Below are positions 34,391 through 43,118 of a DNA stretch of 64,000 nt, one piece after another; the stretch's first letter is position 1; every line of letters starts with the position of its first letter. Both the position numbers and the translations under genes were made by a program. The stretch comes from Roseomonas sp. AR75 (lineage in GTDB: Bacteria > Pseudomonadota > Alphaproteobacteria > Acetobacterales > Acetobacteraceae), in NCBI RefSeq assembly GCF_005222815.1, contig NZ_STGB01000001.1:496001-560000 (forward strand), read 5' to 3'. The notes under the pieces were generated by a model. The model saw nothing but the letters and a program-made list of their open reading frames with translations, did not search any database and was not told where the DNA came from.

Positions 34391-34801
34391 GTGTCGTTGC
34401 GCCAGATCCTGCTGCTTCTCGGCCTCGCGGGCTGCGCCACCGGCGATGTCGTCATGGTGACCCAGGCGCGGCAGGCGCTGGTCGGGCTTCCCGCCGACGA
34501 CCTGCGCCTCTGCGCCGGCATTCCGGACCGCGAGGCGGAATCGCCCGGCGGCACCTTCTGGACCTATGACCGCGGCGCGCCGGCCTCCTCGCTCTCGGGC
34601 GGGCTGCCCTGGGTGGATATGGGCGTCAGCCTCTCAGGCAGCGGGGAATGCCGCACGACCTTCCACCTGGTGGATGGCCGGGTGCGGCGGATCGGGTTCA
34701 GCGCGGCGCGGGAGGCCGGTGTCATCACCGACGCCGCCTGCGCACCGGTGGTGCGCGGCTGCATGCGGATGCTGCGGGAAGGCAGCATCGCCACGCGCTG
34801 A
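34391..34801 (+). CDS. small putative lipoprotein
   Basis: 136 residues with a GTG start. MSLRQILLLLGLAGCATGD is a classic lipoprotein signal: a hydrophobic run followed by Leu-Ala-Gly-Cys. The mature domain has four more cysteines (near 41, 79, 116 and 123) that could pair, and a beta-rich look (ECRTTFHLVDGRVRRIGF). It ends base-to-base with the convergent uracil-DNA glycosylase. Function unknown. Confidence 0.65.
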   Translation: MSLRQILLLLGLAGCATGDVVMVTQARQALVGLPADDLRLCAGIPDREAESPGGTFWTYDRGAPASSLSGGLPWVDMGVSLSGSGECRTTFHLVDGRVRRIGFSAAREAGVITDAACAPVVRGCMRMLREGSIATR

Positions 34802-35446
34802 TCACGCGCCGATGCGTGCCACGATGCTGCGCACCACCGCTTCGAACATCTCCGTCGTCAGCCGCCCCGTCTGGGTGTTGTAGCGGCTGACATGGTAGCT
34901 ATCGGCCAGCAGCACGCCGTCCGGCAGCGTGTGCATCGCGCCATGCGCGAACCGCAGCCGCGCCGCGGGAATGCGGTAGGATTTCAGCAGCGCGTTGTGC
35001 GCCACGAGGCCGAGCGCGAGCACCGCCTTCAAGCCCGGCATCGCGGCGCGCTCGGCCGCGAGGAAGCGGTTGCAGGTGGTGACCTCGGCGGGGGTCGGCA
35101 GGTTCTCGGGCGGCACGCAGCGCACCGCATTGACGATGCGCGCGCCCACCATCTCCATGCCGTCGCGCGGATCCTCGCGATAGTCGCCGCGGGCCAGGCC
35201 GAATTGCAGCAGGGTGGCGTAGAGCAGCCGGCCGGCATGGTCGCCGGTGAAAGGCCGCCCGGTGCGATTCGCGCCCTTCACCCCGGGAGCGAGGCCAAGC
35301 ACCATCAGCTTCGCGTCGCGCGGCCCCCAGCAGGGCACGGGGGCATTGTGCCAGTCCGGCCATTTCGCCCGGTTGGCCTGGCGGTATTCCACCAGGCGCG
35401 GGCATAGCGGGCAGTCGTGGCCCGGCGTTTCGGCGGTCTCGGTCAT
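34802..35446 (-). CDS. uracil-DNA glycosylase, family 5 (UDGb)
   Basis: Removes uracil and other deaminated bases from DNA. 214 residues. N-terminal CPLCPRLVEYR gives two cluster-type cysteines. Motif A reads GLAPGVKGANRTGRPFTGD with a non-Asp/Asn active site typical of UDGb, then NAVRCVPPENLPTP, and motif B appears near DSYHVSRYNTQTGRLT. These distinguish it from family 4. Its start at 35446 lies 24 bases from the NYN gene stop, in the same orientation. Confidence 0.88.
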   Translation of the reverse strand: MTETAETPGHDCPLCPRLVEYRQANRAKWPDWHNAPVPCWGPRDAKLMVLGLAPGVKGANRTGRPFTGDHAGRLLYATLLQFGLARGDYREDPRDGMEMVGARIVNAVRCVPPENLPTPAEVTTCNRFLAAERAAMPGLKAVLALGLVAHNALLKSYRIPAARLRFAHGAMHTLPDGVLLADSYHVSRYNTQTGRLTTEMFEAVVRSIVARIGA

Positions 35447-35469
35447 CCCGGCGCCATAGCGCGCCGGCG

Positions 35470-36135
35470 CTACTCCGGCACCTCCACCGGGTCGCGGAAG
35501 GGCTCCGCGGGTGTGGCGCGCGGCCGCGCCTCGGCCGGACGGGGGACGGCGGCGGGTCGCGGGCGGGGATCAGTCTGGCGGCGCGTGATGTCGGGCGCGA
35601 GGTCCGCGAGGTCGATGAACTGGTCCGCCTGCCGGCGCAGCTCGTCCGACACCATCGCGGGCTGGGTGCGGATGGTGGAGACCACGCTCACCCGCACGCC
35701 CTGCTGCTGCACCGCTTCCACCAGGCGCCGCAGGTCGCCGTCCCCGGCGAAGAGCAGCACATGGTCGAGCCTGGGCGCGAGGGTCATCACGTCCACGGCC
35801 AACTCGATATGGATGTTGCCACGCACCCTGCGCCGGCCGGCCGCGTCGGTGAATTCGCGCGCGGGCTTGGTGACCACGCAGTAGCCGTTGTACCCCAGCC
35901 AATCCACCAGCGGACGGAGCGGCGAATACTCGTCGTTCTCCAGCAGCGCGGTGTAATAGGCCGTGCGGACCAGCCGAGCCTGGCGGCGGAAGAAGCCGAG
36001 CAGGTTCTTGTAGTCCACGTCGAAGCCGAGGTTGCGGGAGGCGCCATAGAGATGCGCGCCGTCCATGAAGAGGCCCAGTCTCTCCTGAGGATCGAAATGC
36101 ACGTCGTGATCTTTCGCTCGCAGCAGGCGCACCAT
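35470..36135 (-). CDS. NYN-domain (LabA/DUF88) protein
   Basis: 221-residue PIN-like/NYN-domain protein, probably an RNA-processing nuclease. Acidic metal-site residues are in LGLFMDGAHLYGASRNLG, HIELAVDVMTLA and LLFAGDGDLRRLVEAV, the usual three-Asp pattern. The C-terminal 40 residues are a Pro/Arg-rich tail of low complexity. ATG 36135 is chosen; a GTG at 36159 is in frame. It diverges from folK across about 50 bases. Biological target unknown. Confidence 0.85.
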   Translation of the reverse strand: MVRLLRAKDHDVHFDPQERLGLFMDGAHLYGASRNLGFDVDYKNLLGFFRRQARLVRTAYYTALLENDEYSPLRPLVDWLGYNGYCVVTKPAREFTDAAGRRRVRGNIHIELAVDVMTLAPRLDHVLLFAGDGDLRRLVEAVQQQGVRVSVVSTIRTQPAMVSDELRRQADQFIDLADLAPDITRRQTDPRPRPAAVPRPAEARPRATPAEPFRDPVEVPE

Positions 36136-36185
36136 AGTGAAACCGTCACGCCTCGTCACCGGTATGTTCCACGGGCCGTGACGGC

Positions 36186-36695
36186 GTGATCCTCATCGGG
36201 ATCGGGGCCAACCTGCCCGGGCCCGACGGTGCGCCGGCGCTGGAAACCTGCCGAAGCGCCGCGGTGGCACTCGACCACGCGCCAGGGCTGCGGCTGCGGG
36301 CCCTGTCACCTTGGTTCGGTACTGCACCGGTTCCCAGGGAGGCGGGCGTTCCCGAATATGTGAACGGGGTGGCGCTGCTGACGCCACGGCCGGGAGCGGA
36401 GCCGCCGTCCGCCGAGGCCCTGCTGGCACAACTGCAGCGCATCGAAGCCGCCTTCGGCCGCGTCCGCTCCGTGCCGAACGCGCCGCGCACCCTCGACCTG
36501 GACCTGCTGGACCTTGACGGCCTGCGCCGTGCCAGTCCCGATCCGGTGCTGCCGCATCCGCGAATGCATCTGCGCGGCTTCGTCCTCGAGCCGCTGCGCG
36601 CCGTGGCGCCGGGCTGGCGGCACCCCGGCCTCGGCCGCACCGCGGACGAATTGCTGGCGATGCTGCCCGACCAGGGAGTCCGCCCGCTCGCCTGA
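36186..36695 (+). CDS. folK: 2-amino-4-hydroxy-6-hydroxymethyldihydropteridine pyrophosphokinase
   Basis: Transfers pyrophosphate from ATP to the pterin alcohol in folate synthesis. 169 residues with ILIGIGANLPGP at the start, FGTAPVPREAGVPEYVNGV, RTLDLDLLDLDG (metal-binding Asp pair) and LPHPRMHLRGFVLEPL. GTG 36186 is the only start giving the full family N-terminus. Short and normal, it sits 120 bases before rpoZ. Confidence 0.94.
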   Translation: MILIGIGANLPGPDGAPALETCRSAAVALDHAPGLRLRALSPWFGTAPVPREAGVPEYVNGVALLTPRPGAEPPSAEALLAQLQRIEAAFGRVRSVPNAPRTLDLDLLDLDGLRRASPDPVLPHPRMHLRGFVLEPLRAVAPGWRHPGLGRTADELLAMLPDQGVRPLA

Positions 36696-36815
36696 ACGCT
36701 TGCGCGCACGCAGCCCGATGGCTACATGGGAGGCTCACCAGAGGAGGGGACGGTCGGCCCGGGCTTCAGCTTGCCCGCATGGCTGCCACGTCCCCGCTAC
36801 CGAATTGGAGCCGCC

Positions 36816-37211
36816 ATGGCACGCGTTACGGTCGAGGACTGCGTCCTCAAGGTGCCGAACCGCTTCGAGCTCGTCCTGCACGCCGCCCAGCGCGCGCGCA
36901 ACATCAGCCGGGGCGAGGAGCTGACGGTCGAGCGCGACAACGACAAGAACCCGGTCGTCGCGCTGCGCGAGATCGCCGATGCGACGGTCGACCTCGACAT
37001 GCTGCAGGCCGACCTGATCAAGTCGCTGCAGCGCGCGCCGGAGCCGGAGCCGGCCGAGGAGGAGGTGCTGGACCTCATCGCGACCGACGAGAACATCTTC
37101 GGCGTGATGGACGTGAACGAGGAGCCCGCCGGCGATGGTGCGGGCCTCGAGGATCTCTCGGCCGACGACATCGAGGCGGCGATCGCCGCCGAGCTCGGCG
37201 GGAAGCGCTGA
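36816..37211 (+). CDS. rpoZ: RNA polymerase omega subunit
   Basis: 131-residue omega subunit that helps assemble and stabilise RNA polymerase and contributes to the ppGpp site. [20 protein letters not shown] is the family start, followed by [13 protein letters not shown]. The C-terminal half is an acidic, Glu/Asp-rich tail longer than in E. coli, typical of alphaproteobacteria. It lies immediately upstream of rsh, the conserved rpoZ-spoT pairing. Confidence 0.95.
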   Translation: MARVTVEDCVLKVPNRFELVLHAAQRARNISRGEELTVERDNDKNPVVALREIADATVDLDMLQADLIKSLQRAPEPEPAEEEVLDLIATDENIFGVMDVNEEPAGDGAGLEDLSADDIEAAIAAELGGKR

Positions 37212-37226
37212 CGCCCCGAGGACCTG

Positions 37227-37245
37227 GCGGGGGCGCCGCCCCCGC
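37227..37245 (+). terminator. GC hairpin after rpoZ
   Basis: GCGGGGGC and GCCCCCGC form a perfect 8-base stem with a 3-base loop, 15 bases after the rpoZ stop. Only two T residues follow, so it may attenuate rather than fully terminate transcription into rsh. Confidence 0.4.
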
Positions 37246-37256
37246 TTACCCCGGCA

Positions 37257-37278
37257 GGCGCCGCGTCGCGGCGGCGCC
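37257..37278 (+). promoter_or_regulatory. hairpin abutting the rsh start codon
   Basis: GGCGCCGC and GCGGCGCC pair perfectly (8 bases, 6-base loop) and end 3 bases before the GTG at 37282. It covers the position where a ribosome-binding site should lie; no clear purine-rich site is visible. A role in limiting rsh translation is inference. Confidence 0.35.
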
Positions 37279-37281
37279 ACC

Positions 37282-39519
37282 GTGAACGCGCCCATGGGGC
37301 CGTCCTGGGCGCCCGAGGGCCTCGCCGCCGGCGTGCCGGCCAGTGCCGGGCACGACCTGGCCCGGATCGTCTCCGCCTATGACCAGCGCGCCGACGCCGA
37401 CCTGATCGAGCGCGCCTTCGAGGTCGCAAACGCTGCCCATGCCGGGCAGAAGCGCGACAACGGCGACCCCTACATCACCCATCCGGTCGCCGTGGCGCAG
37501 ATCCTCGCGCAGTACCGGCTGGATTCCGCCTCGATCGCGACCGCCCTGCTGCACGACGTTGCCGAGGACACCAAGACCGGCCTCGCCGAGATCGAGAAGC
37601 GCTTCGGCAAGGAGGTCGCGCGGCTGGTGGATGGCGTCACCAAGCTGACGCGGCTGGAACTGCAGTCCGAGCGCACCAAGCAGGCCGAGAATTTCCGCAA
37701 GCTGGTCCTCGCCATGAGCGAGGACATCCGCGTGCTGCTGGTGAAGCTGGCCGACCGCCTGCACAACATGCGCACGCTGCATTTCGTCCCGCAGCCCGAG
37801 CGCCGCCGCAAGACCGCGCGCGAGACGATGGAGATCTTCGCCCCGCTCGCGGAGCGCATCGGCATGGACGCGCTGAAGACCGAGCTCGAGACGCTCTCCT
37901 TCCGCGAGCTAGACCCCGACGCCTTCCAGACCATCGCCGCGCGCCGCGCTTTCCTCTACGGCCAGGGCGCCGAGCTGATCGACGAGATCAAGGACGACAT
38001 CGTCCGCGTCATGGCGGAGAACGGCGTCGAGGTGCTGGAGCTGACGGGGCGGGAGAAGTCGCCCTACTCCATCTGGATCAAGATGCACGGCAAGAAGGTC
38101 GAGTTCGAGCAGCTCTCGGACATCATGGCCTTCCGCATCATCGTCGCCGACAAGGGGGCCTGCTACGCCGCGCTCGGCGCGGTGCACAGCGCGTATCGCG
38201 TCGTGCCCGGGCGCTTCAAGGACTACATCTCGACGCCGAAGCCGAACGGCTACCAATCCCTGCATACCGGCGTCACCGTGCCCGAGAAGCGCAACGCCAA
38301 GATCGAGGTGCAGATCCGCACGCGCGACATGCACGAGTTGGCGGAATATGGCGTCGCGGCGCACTGGATCTACAAGCAGGGCGGCCTCGCGGCGCGCGAC
38401 CAGCAGAAATTCCCCTGGGTCAAGGAACTGCTGGAGATCCTGGAACAGGCCGCGGAGCCGCAGGAGTTCCTGGACGCCACCCGGCTGGAACTGCATCGCG
38501 ACGAGGTCTTCTGCTTCACGCCCAAGGGCGACCTGATCGCGCTGCCGCGCGGCGCGACCTGCGTGGACTTCGCCTACCAGGTGCACAGCCAGGTCGGCGA
38601 CCAGTGCGTCGGCGCCAAGATCAACGGCGTCATCAAGCCGCTGCGCACGCCGCTGGAGAATGGCGACCAGGTCGAGATCATCACCGCCCGCGGCGGCACG
38701 CCGAACCCGCAATGGGAACGCTTCGTCGTCAGCGGCAAGGCCAAGGCGCGCATCCGCCGCTTCGTCCACGCGCAGCAGCGCGAGACCCAGCGCCAGGAAG
38801 GGCGTGCCGCCATCGCCAAGGCGTTCCGCCAGGAAGGCGTCGATTTCTCCGAGAAGCTGGTCGAGCCCGCGCTGAAGCAGCTCAAGCAGCCGAGCTTCGA
38901 GGAGCTGTGCCTCGTCGTGGCCTCCGGCGCGGTCTCGCCGAGAGATGTGGTGCACGCCGTCTATCCGGAACTGCGCGGGCCGCCGCGCTCGGCCGATGCG
39001 CTGCCCATTGCGCGATCCCGCGCGCGGGCGGTGCCGCCGATCCCGACCAAGGGCGGACGGCGCGACGTCGCCATGGGCGTCTCCGGCCTTGTCGCGGGCA
39101 TGCAGGTGAATTTCGCCGGGTGCTGCCATCCGCTGCCCGGCGACCGCATCGTCGGCATCGTCACCACGGGCAAGGGGGTGACGGTCCACAAGGCCGATTG
39201 CCACAACCTCTCGGGCTTCGCCGAAAGTCCCGAGCGCTTCCTCGACATCGACTGGGATTACGAGGGCGGGGCAGGGGGCGCGCATCTGGGCCGCATCGAG
39301 GTGGTGGCCTCGGCCGATCGCGGTGCGCTCTCCGCCGTCACGGACGCCATCGCGCGCCAGGACGGCGCGATCGAGAACCTGCGCATCCACCATCGCGGCC
39401 CGGACTTCCAGGAGATCTCGATCGACGTGGAGGTGCAGGACCTGCGCCACCTGTCCAACATCATCGCGGCGCTGCGGGCGGTGCAGGGCGTGGCCCAGGC
39501 CGAGCGGGCTAAAGGCTAA
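37282..39519 (+). CDS. rsh: bifunctional (p)ppGpp synthetase/hydrolase
   Basis: Stringent-response enzyme of the long RelA/SpoT family, 745 residues. The N-terminal HD hydrolase domain is intact (His53, His67, His91-Asp92 in LLHDVAEDT). The synthetase domain contains ADRLHNMRTL just before it and STPKPNGYQSLHTGV within it. TGS (CFTPKGDLIALPRGAT), a zinc-finger-like region (FAGCCHPLPGD) and a C-terminal ACT domain follow. Intact HD and synthetase domains suggest both activities, as for the single alphaproteobacterial Rsh. GTG 37282 or ATG 37294 may start it. Confidence 0.93.
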   Translation: MNAPMGPSWAPEGLAAGVPASAGHDLARIVSAYDQRADADLIERAFEVANAAHAGQKRDNGDPYITHPVAVAQILAQYRLDSASIATALLHDVAEDTKTGLAEIEKRFGKEVARLVDGVTKLTRLELQSERTKQAENFRKLVLAMSEDIRVLLVKLADRLHNMRTLHFVPQPERRRKTARETMEIFAPLAERIGMDALKTELETLSFRELDPDAFQTIAARRAFLYGQGAELIDEIKDDIVRVMAENGVEVLELTGREKSPYSIWIKMHGKKVEFEQLSDIMAFRIIVADKGACYAALGAVHSAYRVVPGRFKDYISTPKPNGYQSLHTGVTVPEKRNAKIEVQIRTRDMHELAEYGVAAHWIYKQGGLAARDQQKFPWVKELLEILEQAAEPQEFLDATRLELHRDEVFCFTPKGDLIALPRGATCVDFAYQVHSQVGDQCVGAKINGVIKPLRTPLENGDQVEIITARGGTPNPQWERFVVSGKAKARIRRFVHAQQRETQRQEGRAAIAKAFRQEGVDFSEKLVEPALKQLKQPSFEELCLVVASGAVSPRDVVHAVYPELRGPPRSADALPIARSRARAVPPIPTKGGRRDVAMGVSGLVAGMQVNFAGCCHPLPGDRIVGIVTTGKGVTVHKADCHNLSGFAESPERFLDIDWDYEGGAGGAHLGRIEVVASADRGALSAVTDAIARQDGAIENLRIHHRGPDFQEISIDVEVQDLRHLSNIIAALRAVQGVAQAERAKG

Positions 39520-39528
39520 GGGCGCTCA

Positions 39529-39996
39529 ATGATCATCGGCCTCGGCAGCGACATCATGGACATCCGCCGGATCGAGCGGGTGATCGAGAAGCACGGCCAG
39601 CGCTTCCTGGAACGGGTCTTCACGCCACTGGAGATCGCGAAGGCCGAACGCCGCACCGAAAGGATCCGCGCGGCGACCTACGCCAAGCGCTTCGCGGCGA
39701 AGGAGGCCGCGTCCAAGGCGCTCGGCACCGGTTTCCGCCAGGGCGTGTTCTGGCGCGACCTCGGGGTGGTGAACCTCTCCTCCGGCCAGCCGACGCTGCG
39801 CATGACCGGGGGCGCGGCGGAGCGGCTGAAGGCCATCACGCCGCCCGGCCACCTGGCGCATGTCGCGCTGACCATGACCGACGAGTTCCCCTATGCCCAG
39901 GCCATGGTGATCATCAGCGCCATCCCGGCCCCCGCCGTGCTGGGCGGGATCGGCCGGCCCGCCGCGGCGCCTGCGCCGCAGGACGCTCTTCCTTGA
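39529..39996 (+). CDS. acpS: holo-[acyl-carrier-protein] synthase
   Basis: Attaches 4'-phosphopantetheine to acyl carrier protein. 155 residues, about 30 longer than the usual 125. The catalytic core is intact: [13 protein letters not shown] (Mg-binding Asp), [27 protein letters not shown] (metal Glu and Lys). The extra C-terminus is a Pro/Ala-rich tail. It starts 9 bases after rsh and its end contains the -35 element of the lepB promoter. Confidence 0.95.
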   Translation: MIIGLGSDIMDIRRIERVIEKHGQRFLERVFTPLEIAKAERRTERIRAATYAKRFAAKEAASKALGTGFRQGVFWRDLGVVNLSSGQPTLRMTGGAAERLKAITPPGHLAHVALTMTDEFPYAQAMVIISAIPAPAVLGGIGRPAAAPAPQDALP

Positions 39997-40021
39997 CACG
40001 GGGGGCGGGGCCGCGCTCTAT
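39993..40021 (+). promoter_or_regulatory. candidate promoter for lepB-rnc-era
   Basis: A perfect TTGACA (39993-39998) overlaps the acpS stop codon. At 17-base spacing lies CTCTAT, a weak -10 match of the kind common in GC-rich alphaproteobacteria. Transcription would begin near 40028, about 38 bases before lepB. It would give the operon its own promoter, independent of rsh-acpS. Confidence 0.5.
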
Positions 40022-40065
40022 CCGCCCGCGCAGCGACGGACCCGGCGCCCCGGCCGGCCAGTAGG

Positions 40066-40839
40066 ATGCCCGTGAACACCCCCTCCATGGCGAAGAAGAA
40101 GTCGGGCGGCTGGCTCGAGTCCATCAAGACGATCGTCTATGCCGGGCTGATCGCCATCGGCATCCGCACGATCGCCTTCGAACCCTTCAACATCCCCTCC
40201 GGCAGCATGATCCCGACCCTGCTGGTGGGCGACTACCTCTTCGTCTCGAAATTCTCCTACGGCTATTCGCGCCACTCGCTGCCCTTCAGTCCGAACATCT
40301 TCTCCGGGCGCATCTTCGGGCGGCTGCCGGATCGCGGCGACGTCGCGGTGTTCAAGCTGCCGCGCGACAATTCCACGGATTACATCAAGCGCATCATCGG
40401 CCTGCCGGGAGACCGCATCCAGGTGCGCGGCGGCGTGCTGCACCTGAACGGCCAGGCGGTGCGCCGCGAATTCCTCGGGAACTACACGGTGGAGGGCGAC
40501 GGGCCGCGCATGGTCGTGCGCGAATACCGCGAAATCCTGCCGCCGCAGCCCGGCGTCGAGCCGCACGCCCACATGATCCTGGAGATGTCGGACGACCAGC
40601 CCTACGACAACACGCCGGAATTCGTCGTGCCGCCGGGCCATGTCTTCGCGATGGGCGACAACCGCGACAACAGCCTCGACAGCCGCGCGCAGAACGCGGT
40701 GGGTTTCGTGCCGCTGGAGAACCTTGTCGGCCGCGCGGAATTCATCTTCTTCTCCGTCGATGGCTCCGCGCGCTGGTGGGAGGTCTGGGGCTGGCCGACC
40801 GCGATCCGTTGGACGCGCATCTTCACCGCGGTCCGGTGA
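40066..40839 (+). CDS. lepB: signal peptidase I
   Basis: Inner-membrane serine protease that removes signal peptides from exported proteins. 257 residues. A single N-terminal transmembrane segment (about 22-38) precedes the nucleophile Ser47 in PSGSMIPT, general-base Lys108 in DYIKRIIGLPGD, and MGDNRDNSLDSR in the conserved box. Its stop overlaps the rnc GTG (GTGA). Length and order (acpS-lepB-rnc-era) are standard for alphaproteobacteria. Confidence 0.97.
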   Translation: MPVNTPSMAKKKSGGWLESIKTIVYAGLIAIGIRTIAFEPFNIPSGSMIPTLLVGDYLFVSKFSYGYSRHSLPFSPNIFSGRIFGRLPDRGDVAVFKLPRDNSTDYIKRIIGLPGDRIQVRGGVLHLNGQAVRREFLGNYTVEGDGPRMVVREYREILPPQPGVEPHAHMILEMSDDQPYDNTPEFVVPPGHVFAMGDNRDNSLDSRAQNAVGFVPLENLVGRAEFIFFSVDGSARWWEVWGWPTAIRWTRIFTAVR

Positions 40840-41546
40840 GCGGCGAGCAGCGTTCCGCACAGGACCTGCCCGAGCCGGTCGCCACGCTGGCCGCGCGCCT
40901 GTCGCATGACTTCGCGCGGCCCGACCTGCTGATGCACGCGCTGACGCATCGCTCCGCCGCCGACCCCAAGCAACGCATGCTCGATTCCAACGAGCGGCTG
41001 GAATTCGTCGGCGACCGCGTGCTGGCGCTCGCCATCGCCGAATGGCTGGCCGAGCGCTTCCCCGAGGAGCGGGAGGGCGACCTCGGCAAGCGGCTCGCCC
41101 ATCTCGTGGCGCAGGACAGCCTGGCGAAGGTGGCGCTTTCGCTCGGCATCGGCGAGGCGCTGCGCGTTCCCGCCAGCGAGGAGCGTTCCGGCGTGCGCAG
41201 GCGGGCCTCGGTGCTGGCCGATGCGGTGGAGGCGCTGCTCGGCGCGCTCTATGTGGATGGCGGGCTGGAACCGGCGCGCGCGCTGGTGCGGCGCGAATGG
41301 GCGGCGCTGCTGGAAGCTTCGGCCCAGCCGCCGGTCTCTCCCAAGACCCGGCTGCAGGAATGGACGCTGGGCCGGGGGCTCGGCCTGCCGGAATACCTGC
41401 TGGTCTCCACCACCGGCCCCTCCCACAACCCGGTCTTCGTCGTCCGCGCGCTCGCGGCGGGCCGCGACGCCGAGGGCACCGGCGAGAACAAGCGCGCCGC
41501 GGAGCAGCAGGCGGCCGCGAAGCTGCTGGCGCAGCTCGGCGCATGA
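40836..41546 (+). CDS. rnc: ribonuclease III
   Basis: Double-strand-specific endonuclease that processes rRNA precursors and regulatory RNAs. 236 residues: an RNase III domain with the signature ERLEFVGDRVLAL (Glu55 and Asp60 region) and DAVEALLGALYVDGG, then a dsRNA-binding domain from about residue 155 (SPKTRLQEW to KRAAEQQAAAKLL). GTG 40836 overlaps the lepB stop and its own stop overlaps the era ATG. Confidence 0.96.
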   Translation: MSGEQRSAQDLPEPVATLAARLSHDFARPDLLMHALTHRSAADPKQRMLDSNERLEFVGDRVLALAIAEWLAERFPEEREGDLGKRLAHLVAQDSLAKVALSLGIGEALRVPASEERSGVRRRASVLADAVEALLGALYVDGGLEPARALVRREWAALLEASAQPPVSPKTRLQEWTLGRGLGLPEYLLVSTTGPSHNPVFVVRALAAGRDAEGTGENKRAAEQQAAAKLLAQLGA

Positions 41547-42454
41547 GCGGGACACCGCCGGAAGCGACGCGATGCGGCCTGGTCGCGGTGGTCGGCGCGC
41601 CCAACGCGGGCAAGTCCACGCTGGTGAATGCGCTGACCGGGACGAAGGTGACGATCGTCTCGCCAAAGCCGCAGACAACGCGCTTCCGCATCCGCGCCGT
41701 CGTCATGCATGGCCGCAGCCAGATCGTGCTGGTGGACACGCCCGGCATCTTCGCCCCGCGCCGCCGCCTGGACCGTGCGATGGTGCATGCCGCCTGGGCC
41801 GGCGCGCAGGATGCCGACCTGACGCTGCTGCTGGTGGATGCGCGCGCCGGGCTGAAGGAGGATGTGCGCGCGATCGTCGGGAACCTGGCGAAGTCGAAGC
41901 GCCCGGTCATGCTCGCGCTGACCAAGGCCGACCTGATCCCGCGCGAGCGCCTGCTGCCGCTGGCGCAGGAACTGAACGCGATGCTGCCGTTCCGCGAGAC
42001 CTTCATGGTCAGCGCACTGAAGAACGAGGGCCTCGACCGCATGCTGCAGGTGCTGGCCGCGGCGATGCCGGAAGGCCCCTTCCTGTTCCCGGAAGACGAT
42101 TTGTCGGACCTGCCGCAGCGCATGCTGGCCGCGGAGATCGTGCGCGAACAGGTGCTGCGCCAGACGCATGAGGAAGTGCCGCACCACGCCACGGTCGAGA
42201 CCGAGCAGTGGGAGGAGCGCAAGGATGGCTCCGCGCGGATCGAGGTGACGATCTATGTCAGCCGCGCCAGCCAGAAGGCGATCCTGATCGGCGACAAGGG
42301 CGCGCGCATCAAGGAGATCGGCCAGCGCGCCCGGGCCGAGCTGGAAAAGCTGCTGGAACGCCGAATACATCTGTTCCTGAACGTGAAGGAACGCGCCGGC
42401 TGGGATGAGGAGCGCGGGCGGCTGCGCGCGCTCGGGCTCGACGATCCGGGTTAG
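41543..42454 (+). CDS. era: GTPase Era
   Basis: Ribosome-assembly GTPase that binds 16S rRNA. 303 residues. G1 is GAPNAGKS (18-25), G2 lies around PQTTR, G3 is DTPGIF, and G4 is TKAD. The C-terminal KH domain includes AILIGDKGARIKEIG. Starts with ATGA overlap from rnc. Its end overlaps the convergent DUF6498-like gene by 4 bases, breaking the usual era-recO adjacency. Confidence 0.97.
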   Translation: MSGTPPEATRCGLVAVVGAPNAGKSTLVNALTGTKVTIVSPKPQTTRFRIRAVVMHGRSQIVLVDTPGIFAPRRRLDRAMVHAAWAGAQDADLTLLLVDARAGLKEDVRAIVGNLAKSKRPVMLALTKADLIPRERLLPLAQELNAMLPFRETFMVSALKNEGLDRMLQVLAAAMPEGPFLFPEDDLSDLPQRMLAAEIVREQVLRQTHEEVPHHATVETEQWEERKDGSARIEVTIYVSRASQKAILIGDKGARIKEIGQRARAELEKLLERRIHLFLNVKERAGWDEERGRLRALGLDDPG

Positions 42455-43065
42455 GCGCGCGCGGCGGCGCGATGCTCCCGCCGGTGCGCCACCAGGTCCA
42501 CCGCGGTCTTGATCACCACCAGCAGCACCAGCGCCGCCATCGGCTCGCCCAGCAGCATCACCACGAAGGCGCCGCCGATGATGACGAGGTGCAGCACCAC
42601 CACGCGCCGATAGGGCTGGTGCATCAGCGTGCGCTCCTCGACCTCGCGCCACTCGCCCTGGCCCAGGAAGTTCACGAAGAAGGAGAACAGGTGGCTCGCG
42701 GATAGCGCCAGCAGCGCCCAGAGCAGTCCCTGCGGCGACAGCAGCAGGGCGATGGCGCGCTCGTATCCGGCTTCCCCCGGGGGCGCCAGCACGCTGGTGA
42801 CGGCAAGGCCGTGGATGAAGGCGAACATCCCGTAGTGCACGATGAAGAACGGGATGATCACGATGATCGCGAACTCGCGGCGCAGCGCCAGGACCGTGCC
42901 CATGCGGATCACCTGGAACACGCCCACCACGACGTTCTCGGCCCAGAACAGCAGCAGCAGGTCATAGGCGGACCAGAGCCCGAGCAGCACGCCGCCCAGG
43001 GGAACCAGGTTGGCCAGCACCAGCGCCAAACTGGACAAGGCGAGCGGAGGCGGCGCGGCGATCAT
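42451..43065 (-). CDS. DUF6498-like integral membrane protein
   Basis: 204 residues with about six hydrophobic helices. The start (LSSLALVLANLVPLGGVLLGLW, split here by length) and SAYDLLLLFWAENVVVGVFQV resemble proteins annotated DUF6498, recalled from memory. A conserved-looking FFIVHYGMFAFIHG follows. It is opposite to the surrounding core genes and inserted between era and recO. Function unknown. Confidence 0.75.
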   Translation of the reverse strand: MIAAPPPLALSSLALVLANLVPLGGVLLGLWSAYDLLLLFWAENVVVGVFQVIRMGTVLALRREFAIIVIIPFFIVHYGMFAFIHGLAVTSVLAPPGEAGYERAIALLLSPQGLLWALLALSASHLFSFFVNFLGQGEWREVEERTLMHQPYRRVVVLHLVIIGGAFVVMLLGEPMAALVLLVVIKTAVDLVAHRREHRAAARA

Positions 43066-43118
43066 CGCCGCAGTGTCCGGCAGGGCAAAGCCGGCCGCAA
43101 CCGGCCGGGGTGGCTGCG

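Noticed and set aside
40018..42222. 734-codon reverse frame over lepB, rnc and era
   Set aside because: Antisense to intact catalytic motifs of three core genes. Low-complexity Arg/Ala/Ser translation.
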